Assembly: GCF_014652795.1 (NCBI RefSeq)
Contig: NZ_BMZM01000001.1
Coordinates: forward strand, 186,001 to 250,000
Length of the DNA stretch: 64,000 nucleotides
Direction of reading: 5' to 3'
DNA from: Kushneria pakistanensis
GTDB lineage: Bacteria > Pseudomonadota > Gammaproteobacteria > Pseudomonadales > Halomonadaceae
Both the position numbers and the translations under genes were made by a program. Below, piece after piece: positions 25,646 to 33,057 of the stretch (positions are counted from its first letter, which is position 1; each line of letters begins with the position of its first letter). The notes under the pieces are model-generated. The model ran no database searches. It was not told where the DNA came from and saw only the letters and a program-made list of their open reading frames with translations.

Positions 25646-26710
25646 ATGCTTGAACTGTGTATTGGGCACCGCCAGGGCAGTTTTGATGTCGATGTCGATA
25701 TCATGGCGCCCGGGCAGGGCGTTACGGCACTCTTTGGCCATTCCGGCAGCGGCAAGACCACGCTGCTGCGCATGCTGGCCGGTCTTGATCGCCCCGATCG
25801 GGGCCATATTGCGCTCAACAACCGCACGTTCGTGGATACCGAACGACGGATTTTTGTACCGCCTCACCAACGGCGTCTGGGCGTGGTCTTTCAGGAGGCG
25901 CGGCTTTTCCCCCATTACCGGGTGCGCAGCAATCTGACCTATGCACGTCGGATCACGGGGGGCGCGGCATTTGATCGGGTGGTGGATCTGCTGGGCATCG
26001 AGTCACTGCTGGCGCGCATGCCGGGCGCACTTTCGGGCGGTGAGACGCGCCGGGTGGCGATTGGTCGAGCGTTGCTCGCCGAGCCGGAAATGCTGCTGAT
26101 GGATGAGCCCCTGACCGGCCTGGATGGCGCGCGCAAGCAGGAACTTCTGGACTATATCGTGCGCCTGACCCGCGAGATCGATCTGCCGATTCTCTTTGTC
26201 AGCCATGACCCGGAAGAGCTGATGGCGATCGCTGAGCAGCTTGTAGTGCTGGACCGGGGCCAGGTCATCGCCAGCGACCGGCTGGAGACGCTGCTGTCGC
26301 GCAGCGATCTCAATCCCTGGCTGGGAGGATTCGAGGCCAGCACCCTGTTAACGGCCCGGGTGCTGCGCCATGACCCAGCCTGGCACGCCACGCGTCTGAC
26401 ACTTGGCGATGGGCAGCGCCTGACCCTGCCGCTGCTGGACAGCGGTGAGGCGCAGGATGTTCGTGTCCGCGTGCGGCGCCGTGACGTGGCCATCGCGCTG
26501 TCGCATCAGGGTGACAGCAGCTTTCGCAATCAGCTGGATGCCGTGATCGAAGCGCTGTCGCCGGGGGCGCCCGGCACACTTGACGTCACGCTCGTGGTTG
26601 GTGAACAGCGGCTTTTTTCACGTATTACCCTCGAGGCGGCCGAAGCGCTCGGACTCAGGCCAGGCCTTGCGGTGGTGGCGCTGATTCGAAGCGTGAGTCT
26701 GGCTGGTTAG
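25646..26710 (+). CDS. modC: Molybdate ABC transporter, ATPase
   Basis: A 354-residue ATPase: Walker A GHSGSGKTT (31-39), Q-loop in VVFQEARLFPH, signature LSGGE, Walker B LLMDEP and H-loop FVSHD. A C-terminal Mop/TOBE domain (about 285-352) probably binds molybdate and inhibits transport, as in ModC homologues. Because the ModE here has no Mop domain, this may be the only molybdate-sensing domain at the locus. GGAGAGG provides the ribosome site. Confidence 0.95.
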   Translation: MLELCIGHRQGSFDVDVDIMAPGQGVTALFGHSGSGKTTLLRMLAGLDRPDRGHIALNNRTFVDTERRIFVPPHQRRLGVVFQEARLFPHYRVRSNLTYARRITGGAAFDRVVDLLGIESLLARMPGALSGGETRRVAIGRALLAEPEMLLMDEPLTGLDGARKQELLDYIVRLTREIDLPILFVSHDPEELMAIAEQLVVLDRGQVIASDRLETLLSRSDLNPWLGGFEASTLLTARVLRHDPAWHATRLTLGDGQRLTLPLLDSGEAQDVRVRVRRRDVAIALSHQGDSSFRNQLDAVIEALSPGAPGTLDVTLVVGEQRLFSRITLEAAEALGLRPGLAVVALIRSVSLAG

Positions 26711-26756
26711 CATCGGGATTTTTTGTCGTTTCTGACTACCCTGAAAAAAACCGATG
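26711..26756. repeat. Imperfect inverted repeat after modC
   Basis: CATCGG followed by a six-T run (26711-26724) pairs with a seven-A run followed by CCGATG (26744-26756) across a 19-base loop. It begins directly after the modC stop. The T and A runs lie inside the stem, so it is not a standard terminator. Confidence 0.45.
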
Positions 26757-26856
26757 GCGCGTCCTGCGAAGTCGTTGACCCGGTGAGGGAGCGGCCTCAC
26801 GATGCGCCTTTTCGCCATCACCTTTTGTGCGTTGTACGCCGAAACAGGGGAATGTC

Positions 26857-27762
26857 ATGTTTGGTCTGCCGTATCAGGGTATTGCCACCTTCTTGAAAGC
26901 GCCGCAGGACAGCTCGCGGCCCTTTGGTTTTCTGGGGTTGCCCTATGACTGCTCGGTCACCTTCCGTCCGGGGGCGCGCATGGCACCCAATGCCCTGCGC
27001 CGGGCCAGCATGATGCTGACCGATGGCCGCCACCCCGAGTTCGAGACCGACCCCTGCGCGCTGGTCAGTGATCTGGGCGATCTCGATATCATGCAGGTTG
27101 GCCAGCATGACGCACTGCGCCGCATCGAAGCCGGCGTCATGGCCGCCTGTGAGCAGGCGCCGAATCAGACGCTTTTGTGTGCCGGCGGCGATCACATGAC
27201 GACCCTTGGCGTGCTGCGCGCCCAGCGCCGCCTTCAGGGCCAGCCACTGTCACTGATTCACTTTGATGCCCACTGTGATACCTGGGCCAGCCACTTCGGC
27301 GATGACATTGGCCACGGCACCTTTTTGCGCAATGCCATCGATGAGGGACTGGTGGCGCCGGAGCGGACCCTGAGTCTGGGGCTTCGTTCGCCGGTCGAGC
27401 CCTCCACGCGGGACTGGCTGACCGAGCAGGGTGGGGAGTGGCTGAGCTCGCGCGAGTTGATGAGACTTGAAGGAGAGGCGCTGGCGCAGAAGGTGCGTGA
27501 GCGCATGGGGGCGTCACCCATTTACATCACCTTCGACATTGATGTGCTGGACCCGGCCCATGCGCCGGGCACCGGCACACCCGAAATCGGCGGGATCACG
27601 ACCATGAAGGCGCTCGAGCTTCTGGAAGCCCTGCGCGGATTCAATCTGATCGGTATGGATGTCGTGGAGGTTTCTCCGCCCTACGACCCGCAGGAGATCA
27701 CCTCACTGGCGGCAGCCACCCTGCTATGGACGTTTATTGCCATGCGTGGCGAGCGGGACTGA
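26857..27762 (+). CDS. Agmatinase-family ureohydrolase
   Basis: A 301-residue ureohydrolase with all binuclear manganese motifs: GGDHMTT (first histidine), HFDAHCDTW and FDIDVLDPAHAPG. The family releases urea from guanidino compounds. SpeB (agmatine to putrescine) is the usual assignment, but guanidinobutyrase or guanidinopropionase cannot be excluded. The ATG at 26857 has AGGGGAA upstream; the frame extends ten codons further without support. The gene follows modC by 146 bases, and its last 39 bases overlap the end of the convergent cyclase gene. Confidence 0.85.
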   Translation: MFGLPYQGIATFLKAPQDSSRPFGFLGLPYDCSVTFRPGARMAPNALRRASMMLTDGRHPEFETDPCALVSDLGDLDIMQVGQHDALRRIEAGVMAACEQAPNQTLLCAGGDHMTTLGVLRAQRRLQGQPLSLIHFDAHCDTWASHFGDDIGHGTFLRNAIDEGLVAPERTLSLGLRSPVEPSTRDWLTEQGGEWLSSRELMRLEGEALAQKVRERMGASPIYITFDIDVLDPAHAPGTGTPEIGGITTMKALELLEALRGFNLIGMDVVEVSPPYDPQEITSLAAATLLWTFIAMRGERD

Positions 27763-29328
27763 GGCGCCACACCCTACGGCGTTGCGGCTGCTTTTCTTGA
27801 TCTGATAGAGCGCCTCGTCGGCCTGCTTGATCAACGCTTCGCCCGACAGCGGATGTTCGGGCGAGGAGACGGCCACGCCGGCACTGATAGTGACGTATTT
27901 GTGGGTCGGCGAGGGTTCATGGGGCAGGCACTGGGCTTCCATGGCGGTGCAGACGCCGCGGGCAATATCCATCGCGCGATCAAGGTCGAAGTCGGGCAGT
28001 ACGATCACGAATTCCTCACCACCTACCCGTGCCACAAGATCCGACTCGCGCTGAAAGATATCCCTGAGTGTATCGGCAATGGTCTTGAGACACTGATCGC
28101 CTTCAGGGTGTCCATAAAAGTCGTTATAGAGCTTGAAGTGATCGACATCGATCATGATCAGCGCTACGGGGCGTTCAAGACGATGTGTCAGTGACAGGAT
28201 ACGTGGCAGCTGACGATCCAGCAGTCGACGATTGCCCAGTCCCGTCAGGGCGTCACGGTTGGTCAGGGCCTTCAGGTGTGCATTGCGCTCGTTGAGATCA
28301 TGAATGAGCGTCTGAAATTCGCGTGCCATGACGCCCAGTTCATCACCGCGTGCCTGCAGCCAGGGCGGCGGCGAATCCAGATGTTCGCCCGGGGACTGGC
28401 GCAGGGCGCTGGCATAGCGTGACAGTTCACCGATGGGGCGCAATACGATGGCGCGAAACACCCACAGCATGATCATCATGAGCAGCAGCAACAGTCCCAG
28501 CGCCCCCAGCATGGTCAGGTTAAAGCGCTCGATGCCGGCACGCAGGCTGTGGCGCTCAAGGCGTGTGGTCATCATGACCTGATAGCCCGGCGTGGCGCTG
28601 TCGCGCAAAAGCGTCAGGCGCAGGCTGTCATCGCTGTCAGCATCAATGACCACTGCGGATTTATCGGTGCTGGCCGTCACGCTCTGGCGAATGGCGGAAA
28701 GCGTCAGGGTCGAGGCCATATGCATCGGGTTGGGCCGCCACTGCCCGGGGAGAAAGCGTACCAGGGTCAGCTTGCCTGAAGGCAGCGTACTGCCATGTCG
28801 GGCGATGGGCCAGGTGCTCAGCAGGGCAAATTCCGGGCGGACGCCAATGCGCGTAACGGTGTCGGTCAGGGGCAGCTGGCGTTGAATCTGGCGCACCTGC
28901 TCAAGGGTCCACTGACACGAACCCGTGGGCCTGGCACAGGAGGTAAAGTCGCCGGTGACGGGGTTGCGTCCGGCAATCCAGGCGACGCCATCATTGGCGT
29001 TGGTGATCAACATCATGTCGGCGCTGCGATCGGCAAATACAGCCGAGGTGATATGCGTCTGTGGAAAGCCCGGCAGACTGCCTTCCATGAAATCCCGGGT
29101 GCTCGCCCAGCTTGCCCATTGAAAGGCCATGTCGCTGAGGGCTCGAGCGTTATTGTCGATGCTCTCCTGCAGGACGTTGGCGTAGACGTGAGCGCTCTGT
29201 CGCTCCTCACTGATCAGATTGGGAATCATCAACTGATGAAGAATGAATACCAGGATCCCCATGACCAGCATCAGCATGATCGAGAGCGTAATGATGAATC
29301 TGTTGCGCAAGGAGTTCAGGTAGGGCAT
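27724..29328 (-). CDS. Membrane diguanylate cyclase, CHASE4-GGDEF, paralogue
   Basis: A 534-residue paralogue of the cyclase at 476-2065. Helix 1 (about 12-32), periplasmic CHASE4 region with WASWASTRDF, helix 2 (about 272-296), linker, and GGDEF domain with GGEEF at 436-440. The I-site RESD (427-430) is in the correct register, so product inhibition is expected, unlike in the other copy. C131 and C138 repeat the CX6C-x-W arrangement. The C-terminus overlaps the convergent ureohydrolase gene by 39 bases. Confidence 0.9.
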   Translation of the reverse strand: MPYLNSLRNRFIITLSIMLMLVMGILVFILHQLMIPNLISEERQSAHVYANVLQESIDNNARALSDMAFQWASWASTRDFMEGSLPGFPQTHITSAVFADRSADMMLITNANDGVAWIAGRNPVTGDFTSCARPTGSCQWTLEQVRQIQRQLPLTDTVTRIGVRPEFALLSTWPIARHGSTLPSGKLTLVRFLPGQWRPNPMHMASTLTLSAIRQSVTASTDKSAVVIDADSDDSLRLTLLRDSATPGYQVMMTTRLERHSLRAGIERFNLTMLGALGLLLLLMMIMLWVFRAIVLRPIGELSRYASALRQSPGEHLDSPPPWLQARGDELGVMAREFQTLIHDLNERNAHLKALTNRDALTGLGNRRLLDRQLPRILSLTHRLERPVALIMIDVDHFKLYNDFYGHPEGDQCLKTIADTLRDIFQRESDLVARVGGEEFVIVLPDFDLDRAMDIARGVCTAMEAQCLPHEPSPTHKYVTISAGVAVSSPEHPLSGEALIKQADEALYQIKKSSRNAVGCGASVPLATHGNKRP

Positions 29329-29658
29329 CGACAGTCCCGGCTGAGGCGATCAGATAATGCTGTTAAAGAATAAATTGTGACCAGAAAGCTCCTTTTTTAA
29401 CGGCACTGCAAACACAAACTTTATGGTAGCTCGGAGCGCCGACATGGGAGAGTAACGATCTGATGGCCCGGGCAGCATGACGCGCCAAACAGGTAGAAGA
29501 AAGGAAGGACGCTGTCCATTAATTTTAATTAAATTAGTGCCGATTGTCACTGCGGGGCGGTTGATCCGGCCTTATGGCGTATCTGCCCGGACAGCATATT
29601 GCCCGGCGAGTGAATATGAGATGATCAGCGTCATCTCGATGAAACAGCAGGTTACGTC
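29329..29658. other. Divergent intergenic region, 330 bases
   Basis: Separates the second cyclase gene (minus) from the purine-permease-family gene (plus). It holds an AT-only block (TTAATTTTAATTAA near 29518-29531) that is striking against the GC-rich background and could be a promoter or a nucleoid-protein site. No small coding region or RNA fold stood out. Confidence 0.5.
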
Positions 29659-30999
29659 ATGATTTATCCTCGTTTGCTGGCTGCCACCCTGTTGACCCTG
29701 CCGCTGTCACTCCCGGCGCTGGCCGATGTACAAGACGCCGATCAGGACCGGGCAGCCACCACCGCGACACGGGAGACCGGGTCACAGGCCTCCGACAATG
29801 AGCCATCCAGTGACAGCGCGTCCGATGACACTGTCTCACAGGAAGTCTCTCAAAAAGATGGCGACAGTGCAGACACCACTGCTGCCGGTGAGACGCCAGA
29901 GGCTGACAAGGGACCGCGCCACGTCAAGGCGATGGTGATTACCACGTTCGGTCCGGAGCGCAGGGTCTGGAGCAAACGACTGTCACCGACGCAGGATATT
30001 CAGGTGCCAGGTCTGCACGGCGCCTTCGGCAGCGTCAGTTGCAACGATGACGATGTCTGTCTGATGACGACCGGCAAGGGGTATGCCAACGCCGCGACCT
30101 CCATTTCCACGCTGGCCTTCTCGCCGGAATTCGATCTCTCCGAAAGCTGGTTTCTGATCTCGGGTGTAGCCAGCATCGACCCGCAGCAGGGCACGCTGGG
30201 TTCCCCCACCTGGCCACGCTATCTGGTGGATGTCGGCATCCAGTGGGAGCTTGATGCCCGCGATATCCCCGAGAACTGGACCACGGGCTATCTAAGCATC
30301 AATACCCATACGCCCACACAGGGTTCCCATCAGGAGTACGGCACCGAGTTCTATCATCTGGATGACGCCCTCGTTGATCGCGCCGTGGCACTTTCAAAAA
30401 GCGTCGAGCTTGCCGACAGCGACAGCGCGGCGGCCTATCGCAAGCACTATGACAAGGCGCCAGCCAGTGAAGCGCCCAGCGTCGTACAGTGTGACAGCGT
30501 CTCGAGTGATACCTGGTGGTATGGCCACCGACTGGCCGATCGCGCTCGCCAGCTGGGCGAGCAGGTCGCCGGCGAGAAGGCCAATATCTGCACCGGCCAG
30601 CAGGAAGACAACGCCATTCTGACCGCGCTCAAGCGCGCCGATGAAGCCGGGCGCCTGCAGCGCGAGCGCACCGCCGTGGTCCGGGCCGGCGCCAGTTTCA
30701 ATCGTCCCTACGAGGGGCTCTCCGATGCCGACGGCCTGACCGGCTATGCCAAGCAGGGTGGTTATACCCCGGCCCTGACCAACATGGTGCGTGCAGGCTA
30801 TCCACTGATCGAGTCGATCGTGACGGACTGGTCGCACTGGCAGGAGGGCGTGCCGGAGAAGATCGCGGACGACGCTCAAAAGGGGGATGGTGAGGCGCCG
30901 TCCTCTGACAGGTCGACCTCTGATGAACAGACAGCCTCATCAGATGAGGGTGACGATGAGACGGCAACCGCTGATGAGAAAGAGAGCTCGTCAGATTAA
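29659..30999 (+). CDS. Purine nucleoside permease (NUP) family protein with acidic tails
   Basis: A 446-residue exported protein. The core (about 92-385) carries family motifs such as VKAMVITTFGPE, VCLMTTGKGYANAATS, WFLISGVASIDP, GSPTWPRYLVDVG and SDTWWYGHRLADRA. Despite the name, the NUP fold is related to nucleoside phosphorylases and has no membrane helices, so it may bind or cleave nucleosides in the periplasm. A signal peptide ending LPALA is followed by about 65 disordered Asp/Ser/Thr-rich residues, and about 45 similar residues end the protein. The tails suggest adaptation to salt. No purine genes are adjacent. Confidence 0.8.
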   Translation: MIYPRLLAATLLTLPLSLPALADVQDADQDRAATTATRETGSQASDNEPSSDSASDDTVSQEVSQKDGDSADTTAAGETPEADKGPRHVKAMVITTFGPERRVWSKRLSPTQDIQVPGLHGAFGSVSCNDDDVCLMTTGKGYANAATSISTLAFSPEFDLSESWFLISGVASIDPQQGTLGSPTWPRYLVDVGIQWELDARDIPENWTTGYLSINTHTPTQGSHQEYGTEFYHLDDALVDRAVALSKSVELADSDSAAAYRKHYDKAPASEAPSVVQCDSVSSDTWWYGHRLADRARQLGEQVAGEKANICTGQQEDNAILTALKRADEAGRLQRERTAVVRAGASFNRPYEGLSDADGLTGYAKQGGYTPALTNMVRAGYPLIESIVTDWSHWQEGVPEKIADDAQKGDGEAPSSDRSTSDEQTASSDEGDDETATADEKESSSD

Positions 31000-31028
31000 G
31001 GGGCCGTTCGGCATTCAATGCCTTTAAA

Positions 31029-31052
31029 AGCGCCCGGCCCTTGCCGGGCGCT
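31029..31052. terminator. GC-rich hairpin after the NUP gene
   Basis: A perfect 10-bp stem (31029-31038 with 31043-31052) with a 4-base loop. No T run follows on the plus strand, so termination there would be weak; a short TTTT follows on the minus strand. Confidence 0.5.
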
Positions 31053-31173
31053 GTGCTGTCGATACGCTCATGTCAGATGCTCGTGTCAGGCATCCATGCC
31101 GGAGCGCTCGGCAGGGCGGGATTTTGCGCGAGTCTGAACGATAGTGGTGGCCCCCGGGGTCTGACGACTAGAA

Positions 31174-31187
31174 TTGATCTCAATCAA
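31174..31187. promoter_or_regulatory. Anr/FNR box
   Basis: TTGATCTCAATCAA is a perfect match to the TTGAT-N4-ATCAA consensus of the oxygen sensors FNR and Anr. Its centre is only about 30 bases before the histidine-phosphatase ATG and it overlaps a TAGAAT -10-like element (31169-31174). That position suits repression better than activation. Confidence 0.65.
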
Positions 31188-31210
31188 CTATTGCTGGGAG
31201 CAGCGGAGGC

Positions 31211-31789
31211 ATGAAGATCATCCTGATGCGGCATGGAGCGCCGCAGGTACGTTTTGATGAAAGGATGGCCGCTGCGGATTTCAGGGACTGGGTGGCGCGC
31301 TATCAGCTGGCGGGCCTTGATGAGGGCACGCGCTGCGATCGTGCTCTGTCAGTGGCTCAGGAGTGCGCCGCCGTGGTTTGCAGTGATTTACCGCGTTCGC
31401 TTGAGTCGGCGTTGCGTCTGGAAGCGGGCAATATTGTCTACAGTGATCCTCTGATGCGTGAAATTGACCTGCCTCACGGGAGCGGGCGCTGGCCGACGCC
31501 GTCACTACCGACCACCTTCTGGCTGATCGCCTTTCGCGCCCTGTGGCTGCTGGGTTATCACGGTAATGCTGAAGGGCGCCGGGCAGTGTTCAGTCGCGCC
31601 GATGCCGCGGCCAGCAAGCTGATCGAGCTTGCCGGGGAGCACTGCTCGGTGCTCTTTGTCGGCCACGGCATGATCAACCATCTGCTGGCGCGAGAGCTGC
31701 TCTCGCGCGGCTGGCAGGGCCCCAAAAGGCCCGGCCGTGCGCACTGGCAGTATGGTGTCTATGAATATCAGGGGCAGGCCATCGCCTGA
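31211..31789 (+). CDS. Histidine phosphatase family protein
   Basis: A 192-residue member of the phosphoglycerate-mutase-like (branch 1) fold. The catalytic LMRHGAP is at residues 5-11, the second arginine is in SDLPRSLESA, the acid is in REIDLPH, and the distal catalytic histidine is in FVGHGMINH. The substrate could be a sugar phosphate, a phosphoprotein or a cobalamin intermediate such as alpha-ribazole phosphate. Context gives no decision. An Anr box just upstream suggests control by oxygen. Confidence 0.83.
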   Translation: MKIILMRHGAPQVRFDERMAAADFRDWVARYQLAGLDEGTRCDRALSVAQECAAVVCSDLPRSLESALRLEAGNIVYSDPLMREIDLPHGSGRWPTPSLPTTFWLIAFRALWLLGYHGNAEGRRAVFSRADAAASKLIELAGEHCSVLFVGHGMINHLLARELLSRGWQGPKRPGRAHWQYGVYEYQGQAIA

Positions 31790-31832
31790 CCTGACGCTCT
31801 GCCATGGTCTCGGGCAGGGCGTTACAACGACA

Positions 31833-32834
31833 TTAGTCCCGGCGAATCAGGGTGCGCTCGACTTCGATGCGGCCGGGCTTGAGCCTGCCTTCGATGGCGC
31901 TCAACACGCTGGAGAGCGCCAGCGTGGCGATGCGCTCATGATCCTGCTGCATGGAATTGACCTTTAGTGGCAGAAAGTCCAGCAGCCGGTCGTTGCCAAA
32001 GGTTGCCATCTGTAGATGGCGTGCCTGGAGTGCCGCCATCGAATATCGTGTCAGCAGCACATCCAGTGCCCCCTCCAGCAGCGTATAGGACGCCGTGACC
32101 AGCGCCTGGGGCATGTCATGATGCTCAAGATGCTCACGCATGAGCGCCATGCCGGTTTCCCTGTCATAGCGCGCACCCGAGTGGAGGTGCGCGCGTGCCG
32201 CCTGCCCGCCGTGTGCTGCCATCGCCGCCCTGAATCCTTCCCGACGCTCCAGGGTGTTGGCAAGTCCGGGCAGGGCATCAAGCCATACAATTTCCTGCAC
32301 CTGCGGTGACAGCACCGAGGTGGTCAGGGTCATGGCAGTCTGGCGGTTTTCACTGATGATGCAGGGCATCAGCGTGTCATCGAGTGCCCGATCAACGGCC
32401 ACTACCGGCATCCCGGCGCTGATCAGGCGCTGATAGCGTGCCTCTCCCGGCGGCAGGCTCGAGGCCACGATCAGCCCATCGCAGCGCCTTGCCTGCAATG
32501 CGCTGAGCAGCTCGCGCTCGGTGTCCGGATCATCGTTGGAGCTGACCATCAACAGCTGATAGCCCGCTCGGCGTGCGCCGTGTTCGAGCAGCTTGGCCAG
32601 CCGCGCGTAGCTGGTGTTTTCAAGGTCCGGCAGCACAAAGCCCAGTGTGCGGCTGACGCCGCGACGCAGGGCGGCAGCATGAGCATCCACCCGATAGCCG
32701 TGTTCCTCGATCACCGCCATGACACGCTTGACCGTGGCCTCGCTGATGCGGTGCTGGCGTGACTTGCCATTGATGACATAGCTTGCCGTGGTCCGTGATA
32801 CGCCTGCCAGGCGCGCAATCTCTGCAAGCGTCAT
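31833..32834 (-). CDS. fruR: LacI-family fructose repressor FruR/Cra
   Basis: A 333-residue LacI-type regulator with the helix-turn-helix at the extreme N-terminus (MTLAEIARLAGVSRTTASYV) and a sugar-binding core. The hinge sequence and the match to Cra, together with the divergent fruBKA operon, point to repression relieved by fructose-1-phosphate. The ATG at 32834 starts directly at the helix-turn-helix; the frame is open upstream to 32888. Two Cra-like operators lie in the divergent region. Confidence 0.9.
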   Translation of the reverse strand: MTLAEIARLAGVSRTTASYVINGKSRQHRISEATVKRVMAVIEEHGYRVDAHAAALRRGVSRTLGFVLPDLENTSYARLAKLLEHGARRAGYQLLMVSSNDDPDTERELLSALQARRCDGLIVASSLPPGEARYQRLISAGMPVVAVDRALDDTLMPCIISENRQTAMTLTTSVLSPQVQEIVWLDALPGLANTLERREGFRAAMAAHGGQAARAHLHSGARYDRETGMALMREHLEHHDMPQALVTASYTLLEGALDVLLTRYSMAALQARHLQMATFGNDRLLDFLPLKVNSMQQDHERIATLALSSVLSAIEGRLKPGRIEVERTLIRRD

Positions 32835-32944
32835 GATGTTGTTTCCCGATATGAAAGGCAGGAGCCTGTCAATACGACGTGGGTCCATGCCATTGGTGCT
32901 TGATTCACCGGCTAATCTCTTTCAGCATTACGGCAAGGAAAAGG

Positions 32945-32956
32945 TGACACGATTCA
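32945..32956. promoter_or_regulatory. FruR/Cra operator candidate 1
   Basis: TGACACGATTCA matches the symmetric Cra core TGAAACGTTTCA at 10 of 12 positions. It lies between fruR and fruB, 24 bases centre-to-centre from a second site. Confidence 0.6.
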
Positions 32957-32968
32957 GCCATGCTGTCA

Positions 32969-32980
32969 TGAACTGTTTCA
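32969..32980. promoter_or_regulatory. FruR/Cra operator candidate 2
   Basis: TGAACTGTTTCA matches TGAAACGTTTCA at 10 of 12 positions. Together with the first site it could place two FruR dimers on one helical face and repress both divergent promoters. Confidence 0.6.
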
Positions 32981-33057
32981 TGCTGTTCTGCGCGCCGGCC
33001 AGCGTCATCTGATAGCGCCGCTTGCGCAGATTTGCCACACACAAGGATCAATACGCC

